NCBI GenBank assembly: GCA_030650995.1
Contig: JAUSCY010000021.1
Coordinates: 1 to 64,000, forward strand
Direction: 5' to 3'
DNA from: Sheuella sp.
GTDB lineage: Bacteria; Pseudomonadota; Gammaproteobacteria; Burkholderiales; Burkholderiaceae_B
DNA length: 64,000 bases
The number at the start of each line of letters is the position of its first letter. Within the stretch, counting starts at the first letter, position 1. The notes beneath the pieces are model-generated. The model saw only the letters and a list, made by a program, of their open reading frames with translations, did not search any database and was not told the origin of the DNA. Below are positions 9,214-19,044 of this stretch, one piece after another. The translations under genes were made by a program, and so were the position numbers.

Positions 9214-9232
9214 TCTTATATAAGATATAAGA
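9214..9232. promoter_or_regulatory. Inverted-repeat operator upstream of acnB, identical to the mdh site
   Basis: TCTTATATAAGATATAAGA is an exact 19-base copy of the site at 1116-1134; here the outer bases G9213 and C9233 also pair. It ends 3 bp before the candidate -35 box of acnB, the same geometry as at mdh. Exact reuse at two TCA genes supports a real regulator site. Confidence 0.75.
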
Positions 9233-9235
9233 CAC

Positions 9236-9264
9236 TTGCTCACACCTGCTCTTCGCTCTACAAT
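9236..9264 (+). promoter_or_regulatory. Candidate sigma-70 promoter of acnB
   Basis: TTGCTC (9236-9241) and TACAAT (9259-9264) are 17 bp apart. The -10 box matches five of six consensus bases. The weak -35 box next to an upstream operator would suit activation. The leader to the acnB start at 9357 is about 85 bases. Confidence 0.5.
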
Positions 9265-9356
9265 AATCATATTGAGTTTCAATATTTCATTGTCTTTTTT
9301 TATATCGTGTCGGGTTTCCGATTCAGAACCCTTACTCCCTTTTCAAAGGCGCTCCC

Positions 9357-11942
9357 ATGCTTGAAGCTTACCGCCAACACGTTGCAGAACGCGCAGCCCT
9401 TGGTATTCCTCCACTGCCGCTGACTGCCAAACAGACTGCTGATCTGATCGAGTTGTTGAAGTCGCCACCTGCGGGCGAAGGCCCAGCACTGGTTGAGCTG
9501 ATTACACATCGCATACCCGCTGGTGTTGATGATGCGGCGATGGTCAAAGCGTCCTACCTCGCAGCTGTTGCACTTGGCAGCGAAAAATGTCCGCTGATTA
9601 CGCGCGGTAAAGCAACAGAGTTGCTGGGCACCATGCTCGGTGGTTACAACATCGGACCACTGGTTGACCTGCTCGACGACACAGAAATCGGCACGATCGC
9701 GGCTGCCGCTCTGAAAAAAACACTGCTGATGTTTGATGCATTTCACGATGTCAAAGACAAAGCTGACAAAGGCAATGCAAACGCTATATCCGTCATGCAA
9801 AGTTGGGCCGATGGCGAGTGGTTTACCAGCCGACCAGAGGTTCCCAAGAGCCTGACCGTGACAGTATTTAAAGTCACTGGCGAAACCAACACCGACGATC
9901 TGTCTCCTGCTCCTGATGCGTGGAGCCGCCCTGACATTCCTCTGCATGCACTGGCCATGCTCAAGAACCCGCGTCCCGGTATTGAGCCGCAAGAATCCGG
10001 CAAAATCGGTCCGATTAATTTCATCAACGATCTGAAAAAGAAAGGCCATCTTGTGGCCTACGTGGGTGATGTGGTCGGTACAGGTTCTTCACGTAAATCA
10101 GCAACGAACTCAGTACTGTGGTTCACCGGCGAAGACATTCCTTTCGTGCCTAACAAGCGCTTCGGTGGCGTGTGCCTGGGCAACAAGATTGCTCCGATTT
10201 TCTACAACACGATGGAAGACGCCGGTGCGCTTCCAATCGAGCTTGATGTTGCCAACATGAACATGGGCGACGTGATTGAATTGCGTCCTTACGATGGTCA
10301 GGCACTGAAAGACGGTAAAGTCATCTCCACGTTCGAAGTCAAATCAGAGGTTCTGTTTGACGAGGTCCGTGCTGGCGGTCGTATTCCTCTGATCATTGGT
10401 CGCGGCCTGACCGCCAAAGCCCGCGAAGCCTTAGGATTGCCTCCCGCAACATTATTCCGCCTGCCGCATAAGCCAGCCGCATCCACCAAAGGCTTCACAC
10501 TGGCCCAAAAAATGGTTGGTCGTGCTTGTGGTCTGCCAGAAGGTCAAGGCGTGCGCCCCGGCTCGTATTGCGAACCAAAGATGACGTCTGTCGGCAGCCA
10601 GGACACCACAGGCCCGATGACACGTGACGAGCTGAAAGATCTCGCCTGTCTCGGTTTCTCGGCTGATCTGGTGATGCAGTCTTTCTGCCACACCGCGGCG
10701 TACCCAAAATCAGTTGACGTGAAAACTCACCACACATTGCCTCAGTTCATGAGCACACGTGGTGGTATTTCCCTGCGTCCTGGTGATGGTGTCATTCACT
10801 CATGGCTCAACCGCATGCTGTTGCCCGACACAGTCGGCACAGGCGGCGACTCGCATACACGTTTCCCGATCGGTATCAGCTTCCCCGCTGGTTCAGGTCT
10901 GGTTGCTTTTGCAGCCGCCACGGGCGTGATGCCTCTGGATATGCCTGAGTCAATCCTGGTACGCTTCAAAGGCAAAATGCAGCCTGGCGTCACCTTGCGT
11001 GACCTGGTCAGCGCCATTCCGCTCTACGCGATCAAGCAAGGTCTCCTGACTGTCGAAAAACAGGGCAAGATCAATGCATTCTCTGGTCGTATTCTCGAGA
11101 TCGAAGGCTTGCCAGATCTGAAAGTTGAGCAGGCTTTCGAGTTGTCAGATGCATCGGCCGAGCGCTCAGCCGCTGGCTGCACTGTGCGTCTGAACAAAGA
11201 GCCCATCATCGAATACATCACCAGCAACATCACGATGTTGAAGTGGATGATCGCCAATGGCTACGAAGACGAACGCAGTCTGGTGCGCCGTATTCAGGCG
11301 ATGCAAGCCTGGCTTGCCAACCCACAGTTGCTCGCGCCTGACGCAGATGCTCAATACGCTGAGATCATTGAAATCGATCTGGCTGATATTCACGAGCCAA
11401 TCGTTGCCTGCCCCAATGACCCTGATGATGTGAAGACACTGTCAGAAGTCTCTGGTGTCAAGATTGACGAAGTGTTTATCGGTAGCTGCATGACCAATAT
11501 CGGTCACTTCCGTGCAGCCTCCAAGCTGCTCGAAGGCAAGCGCGACATTCCCGTCAAACTCTGGGTTGCACCGCCAACAAAGATGGATGCAGCACAATTG
11601 ACCGAAGAAGGTCACTACGGCGTATTTGGTTCGGCAGGTGCACGTACCGAAATGCCAGGCTGCTCGCTGTGTATGGGCAACCAGGCTCAGGTCCGCGAAG
11701 GCGCAACCGTGATTTCAACCAGCACACGTAATTTCCCTAACCGTCTGGGCAAGAACACCAACGTGTACCTCGGCTCTGCCGAGCTGGCTGCAATCAGCTC
11801 GAAACTCGGCCGCCTGCCGACCAAAGCCGAATATATGGCTGATATGGGTGTCCTCAATGAAAACGGCGACAAGATCTATCAATACCTCAATTTTGACAAG
11901 ATCGCCGACTATAAAGATGTCGCTGACACTGTGGATGCCTGA
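9357..11942 (+). CDS. acnB: Bifunctional aconitate hydratase 2 / 2-methylisocitrate dehydratase
   Basis: Interconverts citrate and isocitrate; AcnB can also hydrate 2-methylaconitate in the methylcitrate cycle. The 861-residue protein has the AcnB layout: an N-terminal HEAT-like helical domain (about 1-160), then the swivel domain with [18 protein letters not shown] and [12 protein letters not shown], then the aconitase core. The 4Fe-4S ligands are Cys711 ([10 protein letters not shown]) and Cys769 and Cys772 (CSLCMGNQ), positions that match E. coli AcnB closely. A promoter and the GntR-like operator lie upstream and a terminator follows, so it is probably its own unit. Confidence 0.97.
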   Translation: MLEAYRQHVAERAALGIPPLPLTAKQTADLIELLKSPPAGEGPALVELITHRIPAGVDDAAMVKASYLAAVALGSEKCPLITRGKATELLGTMLGGYNIGPLVDLLDDTEIGTIAAAALKKTLLMFDAFHDVKDKADKGNANAISVMQSWADGEWFTSRPEVPKSLTVTVFKVTGETNTDDLSPAPDAWSRPDIPLHALAMLKNPRPGIEPQESGKIGPINFINDLKKKGHLVAYVGDVVGTGSSRKSATNSVLWFTGEDIPFVPNKRFGGVCLGNKIAPIFYNTMEDAGALPIELDVANMNMGDVIELRPYDGQALKDGKVISTFEVKSEVLFDEVRAGGRIPLIIGRGLTAKAREALGLPPATLFRLPHKPAASTKGFTLAQKMVGRACGLPEGQGVRPGSYCEPKMTSVGSQDTTGPMTRDELKDLACLGFSADLVMQSFCHTAAYPKSVDVKTHHTLPQFMSTRGGISLRPGDGVIHSWLNRMLLPDTVGTGGDSHTRFPIGISFPAGSGLVAFAAATGVMPLDMPESILVRFKGKMQPGVTLRDLVSAIPLYAIKQGLLTVEKQGKINAFSGRILEIEGLPDLKVEQAFELSDASAERSAAGCTVRLNKEPIIEYITSNITMLKWMIANGYEDERSLVRRIQAMQAWLANPQLLAPDADAQYAEIIEIDLADIHEPIVACPNDPDDVKTLSEVSGVKIDEVFIGSCMTNIGHFRAASKLLEGKRDIPVKLWVAPPTKMDAAQLTEEGHYGVFGSAGARTEMPGCSLCMGNQAQVREGATVISTSTRNFPNRLGKNTNVYLGSAELAAISSKLGRLPTKAEYMADMGVLNENGDKIYQYLNFDKIADYKDVADTVDA

Positions 11943-12009
11943 TTTCAGGTCAATCTGGAATGGTTGGTGCTCGCACCGCCGATCAATCCAGACATTCCCA
12001 GCTTTTAAG

Positions 12010-12035
12010 AAAACCCGCACATGCGGGTTTTTTTT
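12010..12035 (+). terminator. Rho-independent terminator after acnB
   Basis: The stem AAAACCCGCA (12010-12019) pairs with TGCGGGTTTT (12022-12031) across a minimal loop and runs into eight T residues. It lies about 67 bases past the acnB stop and isolates acnB from acnA. Confidence 0.88.
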
Positions 12036-12091
12036 ATGCTCATTTCAGTCATACGAGAGTAGGATGAAGAAAACAGGTATTGATTCAAAAG

Positions 12092-12115
12092 TGCATATGG
12101 TTTAAATAATATGCA
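12092..12115. promoter_or_regulatory. Inverted repeat upstream of acnA
   Basis: TGCATAT (12092-12098) and ATATGCA (12109-12115) are perfect inverted arms around a 10-base AT-rich centre, 43 bases before the acnA start. The 24-bp span fits a dimeric regulator. It is not related to the mdh/acnB repeat. The binding protein is unknown. Confidence 0.4.
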
Positions 12116-12158
12116 TTGAACATGCGTTATTCGAATATTTTGACAGGAGCACAACATC

Positions 12159-14864
12159 ATGTCGCACAACACTTTTAATACCCTGAAAAAATTCAAGGTT
12201 GGAAAAAAGGAATCACATTTCTATTCTTTACCTGCGCTCGGGAAAGAGTTGGGTGTGGAGATTGATCGCCTGCCACTTTCGATCCGCATTGTGCTGGAAT
12301 CGGTGCTGCGCAATTGCGACGGCAAAAAAATCACAGAGGAACACATTAAAGAGCTTGCCAACTGGAAAGCCAATACAAAACGGGAAAATGAAATCCCTTT
12401 CGTTGTGGCACGTATCGTATTACAAGACTTCACGGGTGTGCCATTGCTAGCTGACATTGCTGCGATGCGCTCAGTCGCCCAGAAGATGGGGAAAAAACCC
12501 AAGTCGATCGAGCCCCTCGTTCCTGTCGATCTGGTCGTCGACCACTCGGTGATGATTGATTATTTTGGCAGCGACAAAGCACTCGACCTGAATATGAAGG
12601 TTGAATTTCAGCGAAATAAAGAACGCTATCAATTTCTGAAATGGGGCATGCAGGCGTTTGATACGTTTGGTGTGGTCCCACCTGGTTTTGGTATCGTCCA
12701 TCAGGTCAATCTGGAATATCTCGCGCGTGGTGTGCACTACGATCAGAAAAATGACGTCTATTACCCAGACACCTTGGTTGGAACTGACAGCCACACCACC
12801 ATGATTAATGGCATTGGCGTGGTTGGCTGGGGCGTGGGCGGCATCGAGGCCGAGGCAGGCATGCTCGGCCAGCCTGTTTATTTCCTGACCCCTGATGTGG
12901 TGGGCGTGGAACTCACCGGCAAACTGCGTGGAGGCGTCACTGCCACGGATCTGGTGCTCACCATTACCGAGTTACTCAGACGAGAAAAAGTCGTCGGTAA
13001 GTTTGTTGAGTTTTGTGGTGCGGGTACAGCAAGCCTCTCGACTACCGATCGCGCAACGATCGGCAATATGGCGCCTGAGTATGGTGCAACGATGGGATTC
13101 TTTCCTGTTGATGCGCGCACCATCGAATATTTCGAAGGAACGGGTCGCACTAAAGAAGAAGTCCAGTCGCTCAAGGCGTATTTCAAAGCACAGAATATGT
13201 ACGGCGTGCCCGAGGCCGCCGATATTAATTACTCGCAACTCGTCAAGCTTGACCTCAGCTCGGTCGTGCCTTCGCTTGCCGGCCCTAAACGTCCGCAAGA
13301 CCGCATCGAAATCGGCTTTGTTAAAAGCACATTCAAAAGCCTGTTTTCGAAACCCATCGAAGACAACGGATTTAACCAGCCTGCGGCCAGACTCAATCAG
13401 GAATTTACAACCAGCAGCGGTGAAACCCTGCACAACGGTGACATTCTGATTGCCGCGATCACCTCGTGCACCAACACCTCCAATCCAAGCGTGATGCTTG
13501 CGGCTGGCTTGCTCGCCAAGAAAGCGGTTAAAGCCGGACTGAAAGTCCCGCATCACGTTAAAACATCGCTCGCACCTGGATCACGCGTCGTGACCGAGTA
13601 TCTGGAGCGAGCCGGACTCCTGCCCTATCTGGACAAGCTCGGATTCAATGTCGTGGCGTACGGTTGCACAACCTGTATCGGTAATGCCGGCGATATTTCA
13701 GCCGAGTACAACAGCACCATTCATGAGCAGGATCTGATCTGTGCTGCAGTCCTGTCTGGTAATCGCAATTTTGAAGCCCGCATCCATCCGAACCTTAAAG
13801 CCAACTTTCTGGCTTCTCCGCCTCTGGTCGTGGCCTATGCGCTCGCCGGCAACATGACCCGAGACCTGATGACAGAACCTGTTGGACAAGGCAACAAGGG
13901 GGATGTCTATCTGGGTGACATCTGGCCGACGGCAGCAGAAGTCCAGAAACTCATGAAATACGCACTCGACCCGAAAGTATTTCGCAAAAATTACGAAAAA
14001 GTCGACAGCAAACCCGGCAAGCTCTGGGAGCATATCGAAGGCGTGTCGGGCGATATCTATGACTGGCCAACCTCCACCTACATTGCTGAGCCCCCTTTCT
14101 TTGATCATTTCGCAATGGAGCCGACCCCCATGCCTGGCGTTAAAGGGGCACGTGCGCTGGGGATATTTGGCGACTCCGTCACAACCGATCACATCTCACC
14201 GGCAGGTTCGATCAAAGACAGCTCGCCTGCAGGGTTATGGTTACTCAAGCATGGCGTGAAAAAAGAAGATTTCAACAGCTACGGCTCCAGACGCGGCAAT
14301 CACGAAATCATGATGCGCGGCACCTTTGCCAATGTTCGAATCAAAAATCTGATGATTCCCGAAACGGCAGATGGCACGCGCTTTGAGGGCGGTGACACGC
14401 TTTATCAACCAGGCAATGAGCAAGTATCTATTTATGACGCCGCGATGCGCTATGTCAAAGCAGGCACACCCACGGTTGTCTTCGGTGGTGAGGAATACGG
14501 CACAGGCTCCTCACGCGACTGGGCTGCTAAAGGTACCCAACTGTTAGGCGTCAAAGCCGTGATTGCGCGCAGCTTTGAGCGTATCCATCGCAGCAACCTG
14601 GTAGGTATGGGTGTCTTGCCCTTGCAGTTCCTGGGCAAAGACAGCGCACAGAGCTTGAATATTACAGGCACAGAAACCTTTGATATCGAAGGTCTCGAAC
14701 AAGGCATTACCCCGCAGCAGCAAGTCACCCTGGTTATTCACCGTCAAAAAGGCCCTGCCACACGTGTCAAAGTGCTGTTACGGATCGACACACCCATAGA
14801 GGTCGATTACTACCAGCATGGCGGTATTCTGCCTTTTGTGCTGCGGCAATTGCTTGCGGGTTAA
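12159..14864 (+). CDS. acnA: Aconitate hydratase A
   Basis: A housekeeping or stress-type aconitase of the AcnA/IRP family, 901 residues. The 4Fe-4S ligands are Cys437 ([11 protein letters not shown]), Cys503 and Cys506 (YGCTTCIGN). The swivel domain carries [11 protein letters not shown] and [17 protein letters not shown], and the substrate-arginine motif [19 protein letters not shown] is near the C terminus. A strong AGGAG site precedes the start. It is the third aconitase-family gene within 10 kb, after acnD and acnB. CTTCIG and the length separate it from AcnD. Confidence 0.96.
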   Translation: MSHNTFNTLKKFKVGKKESHFYSLPALGKELGVEIDRLPLSIRIVLESVLRNCDGKKITEEHIKELANWKANTKRENEIPFVVARIVLQDFTGVPLLADIAAMRSVAQKMGKKPKSIEPLVPVDLVVDHSVMIDYFGSDKALDLNMKVEFQRNKERYQFLKWGMQAFDTFGVVPPGFGIVHQVNLEYLARGVHYDQKNDVYYPDTLVGTDSHTTMINGIGVVGWGVGGIEAEAGMLGQPVYFLTPDVVGVELTGKLRGGVTATDLVLTITELLRREKVVGKFVEFCGAGTASLSTTDRATIGNMAPEYGATMGFFPVDARTIEYFEGTGRTKEEVQSLKAYFKAQNMYGVPEAADINYSQLVKLDLSSVVPSLAGPKRPQDRIEIGFVKSTFKSLFSKPIEDNGFNQPAARLNQEFTTSSGETLHNGDILIAAITSCTNTSNPSVMLAAGLLAKKAVKAGLKVPHHVKTSLAPGSRVVTEYLERAGLLPYLDKLGFNVVAYGCTTCIGNAGDISAEYNSTIHEQDLICAAVLSGNRNFEARIHPNLKANFLASPPLVVAYALAGNMTRDLMTEPVGQGNKGDVYLGDIWPTAAEVQKLMKYALDPKVFRKNYEKVDSKPGKLWEHIEGVSGDIYDWPTSTYIAEPPFFDHFAMEPTPMPGVKGARALGIFGDSVTTDHISPAGSIKDSSPAGLWLLKHGVKKEDFNSYGSRRGNHEIMMRGTFANVRIKNLMIPETADGTRFEGGDTLYQPGNEQVSIYDAAMRYVKAGTPTVVFGGEEYGTGSSRDWAAKGTQLLGVKAVIARSFERIHRSNLVGMGVLPLQFLGKDSAQSLNITGTETFDIEGLEQGITPQQQVTLVIHRQKGPATRVKVLLRIDTPIEVDYYQHGGILPFVLRQLLAG

Positions 14865-14909
14865 CTTCGTTACACTAGTATTCCTTTTGCAAGTGTTGGT
14901 ATTATTTTT

Positions 14910-16118
14910 ATGCCCCGTTCACAATCGACCCCATCTAGCCACCTCTCGCGCGAATCCGCGCGTCTGGTGGCACTATCTCTGGCTCTGCACAGTTCCGGCA
15001 GCCGGGTCGAAGACCGGTATTGGGAGAAAGAACTCGCCACTCTGCTGACCAAGCTCATGCGCAATAAAAATGACGCAGCGATTGATGCAGCGCTTGATCA
15101 CATGTCCAAGCTCCATCCGGGTGGCTATGAGGTGTTGATCGAACAGGCAGAAACGATTTCTGAGTCCTGCGTGTTGGTTCACGAAGGCAAACGCTACGAT
15201 GTACTGCTTTTAGTCGCTCCCTTAGTGGCCTGGACCCGCTATAGCATCCCTGCGACCACGATCCCCGCAGCAAGCCTCAAAACGCTCGGCGACCAGCTCA
15301 AAGCGCAAGTGCTCTCCAAACATGCCAGGGTCGCGCTCATGCCCCATCTGGCGAGTCTGGATCAAATGCCACGTACCTTTTGTGAGACTTGGGACTGGAT
15401 GCAGAAACTCGGGGCGATCACACTGAGTACGAGTAATGAAACACCGAAACTGAATGTGGAATCTGAAGCATTCAATATGCTGGCTGATACACGTTATCTG
15501 GTGGCGGCAGTTGTTGTAACTGAAGGCGACACAATTTTTCACTGGCAAGACGAACCTGGCGAGCTTGGCGAGGCACGCAAGCAATGCCTGGCCAACTGGA
15601 CAGAACACACGCAGTCTACGTTTAATGCATTGCTTCCTGGCTGCGGCTTTGAGGTTCTCGTACCGGATGCTTACTACGTCAGTAATCGTGAGGCCGACCG
15701 TCGCGTTCGACCACTATCAGTCAAGGCAGCAGTCTCCTGGCTTGGCAGCGCACTCAATGTCGAGGCCAATCAGCTGCGCGCAGTGATTGCAGGTTGCGGC
15801 GAAGAGCGTATAGACGAATACCGCATCGGCTTTACTCAAAAGAATCAAACCGAAGTCATTTATGGTTGCCTCTGGCCTCTTTATGGTCCCGAGGATGAAC
15901 AGGATCGTCCCGAGCACGAGGCGCCTCTTGAGACGACGGAAGAAATCGCTGCATTACTCAAAGAATGTGGCGTGACCGATATCCGACGTCTGCCAGGGAT
16001 CCTGCCTCCAGAATTCTGCGAGGACTGCGGCGCACCTTACTTTCCTAACCCGTCTGGTGAGATGGTTCACGCCGAGTTACCTGAAGACGCTGAAACGACC
16101 CCCACGCATTTCCATTAA
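14910..16118 (+). CDS. DUF2863 family protein
   Basis: A 402-residue cytoplasmic protein that I place in DUF2863, a family of unknown function found mainly in Betaproteobacteria. The N-terminal helical part has LALHSSGSRVEDRYWE. The C-terminal end carries a possible metal-binding pair CEDCGAPYFPNP (about residues 370-381) and an acidic tail. No signal peptide or membrane segment is visible. It ends 2 bases before earP, so it is likely co-transcribed with earP. A link to EF-P modification is suggested only by that spacing. Confidence 0.8.
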   Translation: MPRSQSTPSSHLSRESARLVALSLALHSSGSRVEDRYWEKELATLLTKLMRNKNDAAIDAALDHMSKLHPGGYEVLIEQAETISESCVLVHEGKRYDVLLLVAPLVAWTRYSIPATTIPAASLKTLGDQLKAQVLSKHARVALMPHLASLDQMPRTFCETWDWMQKLGAITLSTSNETPKLNVESEAFNMLADTRYLVAAVVVTEGDTIFHWQDEPGELGEARKQCLANWTEHTQSTFNALLPGCGFEVLVPDAYYVSNREADRRVRPLSVKAAVSWLGSALNVEANQLRAVIAGCGEERIDEYRIGFTQKNQTEVIYGCLWPLYGPEDEQDRPEHEAPLETTEEIAALLKECGVTDIRRLPGILPPEFCEDCGAPYFPNPSGEMVHAELPEDAETTPTHFH

Positions 16119-16120
16119 TC

Positions 16121-17392
16121 ATGCAGGCTGACGTCTTTTGCCGGGTCATTGATAACTACGGCGACATTGGTGTGACCTGGCGTCTGGTTCGGCAACTGCA
16201 GCACGAGCATGGCTGGAAGATCCGACTCTGGGTGGATGATCTGAAAAGTTTTCAGCGGATCGAACCACGTGTGACATACGTCAGGCAACAAGATATTGTC
16301 GGCATTGAAATTATCGACTGGTCTGCGGCCACTGACTTTACGCCTGCAGCAATCGTGATTGCGACCTTTTCCTGTGATTTGCCTGCACAGTACATAGAAA
16401 ACATGCGTGCGCAGTTCAATCGCCTGACCTCTGCTCAAGCCAGTGAACAAGACAATGCTAAAGACTATGCACAAGACCTGATTGATTCTGGAACACTCTG
16501 GATCAATCTTGAATATCTCAGTGCCGAAGACTGGGTCGAGGGGTGTCATGGGCTGCCGTCTTTGCGTGCGGATGGGCTGTCTGCGCATTTTTTCTTTCCC
16601 GGATTTAACAAGCAAACAGGCGGGTTGCTGCGCGAAGCAGGCTTGATCGCGCAACGCGATACCTGGCAAGCAGATCTGACAGCGCAACGTGCATTCGTGT
16701 CAGAGTTAGGACTCTGTCAACGCGCCATCGCAGCACTTTTTCCTGAAGACTCAAACACTCAGGCAGCAAGACTGATCAATCTATTCTGCTACGACAATGC
16801 ACCCGTCGACGCCCTCCTCGAAACGCTACGAGCAGATCCAAGACCTTCAGTTCTGCTGATTCCCGAGGGTATTCATTGCGAGTATGTAACAGGCAATTAC
16901 GGTCAGCTATGTATAGAACGCGTCCCGTTTCTACCTCAAACCGAATACGACAAAGTCCTCTGGATGGCAGATCTTAATTTTGTTCGGGGCGAGGATTCGA
17001 TTGTCAGAGGGATCTGGGCAGGTAAGCCCCTCGTTTGGCAGATATACCCTCAGACGGAAAACACACATCTGGTGAAATTACAGGCTTGGTTAAAACTGGC
17101 CGCTTTGCCAGATGATATTTGTGCGCTGATTCAGAACTGGAATCCTCAGAGTGTAGTGAGTGCAGAGAAGGATTGCAAAATTAACGAATCCGGATATAAA
17201 AATAACAAAATTGCTGAAGCCGCAGCTAAAAATCCGGAATTCTCAGCTATATTTCAGCAGCAGCTCCAACCTGCAAATTTCCAACGCTGGCAGCAGCAGG
17301 CACAGCGATTCTGTTCTGAACAATCAGCCCTGCCCGACTTGACCACGACACTCATTGCGTACTGCCTAGATAAGCAAAAACCTCATAATTGA
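16121..17392 (+). CDS. earP: EF-P arginine rhamnosyltransferase EarP
   Basis: EarP transfers rhamnose from dTDP-rhamnose to Arg32 of elongation factor P, which lets EF-P rescue ribosomes stalled at polyproline. The N-terminal active-site segment RVIDNYGDIGVTWRL (Asp11, Asp15) and the nucleotide-sugar site FVRGEDSIVRGIWAGKPLVWQIYPQ are clear. The target efp follows and has Arg32. At 423 residues it is longer than usual (about 380). The excess includes an AT-rich, Lys/Asn-rich stretch at about residues 346-376 (bases 17157-17250), unlike its surroundings. Confidence 0.95.
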   Translation: MQADVFCRVIDNYGDIGVTWRLVRQLQHEHGWKIRLWVDDLKSFQRIEPRVTYVRQQDIVGIEIIDWSAATDFTPAAIVIATFSCDLPAQYIENMRAQFNRLTSAQASEQDNAKDYAQDLIDSGTLWINLEYLSAEDWVEGCHGLPSLRADGLSAHFFFPGFNKQTGGLLREAGLIAQRDTWQADLTAQRAFVSELGLCQRAIAALFPEDSNTQAARLINLFCYDNAPVDALLETLRADPRPSVLLIPEGIHCEYVTGNYGQLCIERVPFLPQTEYDKVLWMADLNFVRGEDSIVRGIWAGKPLVWQIYPQTENTHLVKLQAWLKLAALPDDICALIQNWNPQSVVSAEKDCKINESGYKNNKIAEAAAKNPEFSAIFQQQLQPANFQRWQQQAQRFCSEQSALPDLTTTLIAYCLDKQKPHN

Positions 17393-17518
17393 GAGTTGAA
17401 ACAAATAAAGTCGAGGGGAAAGCAATTTTGGCCTAGAAAGGCTAAAATAGAGGGCTTTTCTATCCCTAACTCCGGCTATTACAGTCCCGGAGACTCATAG
17501 CTACCGGAGTTTATTCGA

Positions 17519-18076
17519 ATGAAAACCGCACAAGAGCTGCGCGTCGGCAACGTAATCATGATCGGCAAAGACCCGATGGTCATTCAGCGCGCCGAATACA
17601 GCAAGTCTGGCCGTAACGCCTCTGTTGTTAAATTCAAATTCAAAAACCTGCTGACTGGTTCAGGCGCAGAAACCGTTTGCAAAGCGGACGAAAAATTCGA
17701 GTTAGTCGTGCTCGATCGCAAAGAGTGTTCCTACTCATACTTTGGTGACCCAATGTATGTGTTCATGGATGCCGATTTCAACCAGTACGAAATCGAAGCA
17801 GATAGCATGGGCGATGCCATGCACTACCTCGAAGAAGGCATGCCTGTTGAGGTAGTGTTCTACGACGGTCGTGCAATCTCTATCGAATTGCCCACCATGC
17901 TTGTTCGCGAGATCGTGTACACCGAACCAGCTGTTCGCGGTGACACCTCAGGTAAGGTCATGAAGCCTGCGAAGATCAACACCGGCCACGAGCTGCCAGT
18001 GCCTTTGTTCTGCGCAATCGGCGACAAGATCGAGATCGACACACGCACAGGCGAGTATCGCAGCCGCGTGATGTAA
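17519..18076 (+). CDS. efp: Translation elongation factor P
   Basis: EF-P (185 residues) enters the ribosomal E site and promotes peptide bonds at polyproline stretches. Three beta-barrel domains are present in order. The modified loop reads KSGRNASVV, with Arg at position 32 rather than Lys, so this is the rhamnosylated EarP-dependent type; earP lies 126 bases upstream. The start ATG follows a CCGGAG site. The leader between earP and efp contains three CCGG-bearing segments and may have its own promoter. A hairpin terminator closes the unit. Confidence 0.97.
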   Translation: MKTAQELRVGNVIMIGKDPMVIQRAEYSKSGRNASVVKFKFKNLLTGSGAETVCKADEKFELVVLDRKECSYSYFGDPMYVFMDADFNQYEIEADSMGDAMHYLEEGMPVEVVFYDGRAISIELPTMLVREIVYTEPAVRGDTSGKVMKPAKINTGHELPVPLFCAIGDKIEIDTRTGEYRSRVM

Positions 18077-18118
18077 ATCTGACTGGAGGCACTCTTGGGT
18101 GCCTTTGGTTTAAGGCAT

Positions 18119-18154
18119 TAAAAAAAATGGGCGACAGAAATGTCGCCCATTTTT
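18119..18154. terminator. Bidirectional terminator between efp and the YkgJ gene
   Basis: A perfect 10-bp stem, ATGGGCGACA (18127-18136) with TGTCGCCCAT (18141-18150), has a GAAA tetraloop. It is flanked by an A-run on the left and a T-run on the right, so it can stop transcripts from both convergent genes. A weaker hairpin AGGCAC/GTGCCT lies just upstream at about 18087-18104. Confidence 0.9.
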
Positions 18155-18187
18155 ACGATCGTGAGTTTTTTATCAAAAATTAAATAC

Positions 18188-18442
18188 TCAACGCGTCGCA
18201 CGTTCAAGTTCGCCCAACCAATGCAGGGCATACTCCCGACTCTCGCCACACATCTCCTCAGACGGCTGTAGCCCTGTGCAAAATCCTGGTCTCTCAGGCT
18301 TCCCAAAAATCGCACAGCGATTATCAGCCATTAATTGCACGCAACGCACGCCGGCAGGCTTGCCCTGAGGCATTCCGGGTATAGGACTCGTGATGGAGGG
18401 CGCGATGCAACAAGCACCGCAGTCACTGCGACAACTCGCCAA
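18188..18442 (-). CDS. YkgJ family cysteine cluster protein
   Basis: An 84-residue putative metal-binding protein of the YkgJ/CxxCxxCC group. Cysteines are at [13 protein letters not shown] near the N terminus, RCVQL and RCAIF in the middle, and [12 protein letters not shown] near the C terminus. The only upstream start in frame is TTG at 18442, immediately after the TAA stop of the DUF1178 gene and in the same frame. Translation therefore probably depends on coupling, or on stop-codon readthrough. The function of the family is not established. Confidence 0.82.
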   Translation of the reverse strand: MASCRSDCGACCIAPSITSPIPGMPQGKPAGVRCVQLMADNRCAIFGKPERPGFCTGLQPSEEMCGESREYALHWLGELERATR

Positions 18443-18961
18443 TTACTGCATCCGGTCCGTATCAAGGAAATCCGGCAATGCCACGACAGCAATACCATCC
18501 TCGGCGAGCGACTCGCGCTCTTCTAGGGTCGCAGTCCCACGGATGGGTCGCTCTTCGGACTCACCCTCGTGGATTTTGCGCGCTTCATCGGCAAAACGAT
18601 CGCCGACATTTTCAGTTTTACGGATGAATTCGCGCATCTGGACCATCACCGCAGCCTGGATTTGTGCCAGCTCTGGTGACGCTGCCACTACGCTTTGCGC
18701 CTGTTGGGCAGCTACAGATAACGCGGTAGACGTGCGTTGTAACGAACCGCCCGAGGCTGACTCAGCCGCGATTTGAGAGTCGCTGAAGTGCCCGACATTC
18801 AATCTGGGAGCAGACAGACGCTTAGTGATCGTATCGCTCTGACAGACAGGGCACGTGACAAGTCCTCTCGCCTGCTGAGAATCATAATCCTCGTGCGAGC
18901 CAAACCAGCCCTCGAATACGTGGCTATTACTGCATTGCAAATCGAAAACTTTAAGTCCCAT
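18443..18961 (-). CDS. DUF1178 family protein
   Basis: A 172-residue protein of the DUF1178 family (function unknown). It starts MGLKVFDLQCSNSHVFEGWF, the conserved family start, so the ATG at 18961 is preferred over upstream in-frame codons. A second cysteine pair CPVCQSD gives a zinc-ribbon-like N-terminal region, and the rest is predicted helical with a MREFIRKTENVG motif. It is followed directly and in the same frame by the YkgJ gene, separated by a single TAA. Confidence 0.88.
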   Translation of the reverse strand: MGLKVFDLQCSNSHVFEGWFGSHEDYDSQQARGLVTCPVCQSDTITKRLSAPRLNVGHFSDSQIAAESASGGSLQRTSTALSVAAQQAQSVVAASPELAQIQAAVMVQMREFIRKTENVGDRFADEARKIHEGESEERPIRGTATLEERESLAEDGIAVVALPDFLDTDRMQ

Positions 18962-19044
18962 ACAACCTGTAATGAGGGCAAATACGTATAAATCAAGCCT
19001 ACACAGTATAACGGAGGCGACTCTGCCAACCACCGCTCAAACCA

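Noticed and set aside
9300-10049. A 249-codon open frame antisense to acnB
   Set aside because: It covers a conserved part of acnB, encodes no recognisable motif and is rich in Cys, Arg and His, as expected of a shadow frame.
12972-13556. A 194-codon open frame antisense to acnA
   Set aside because: It lies wholly inside acnA with no family features or ribosome site.
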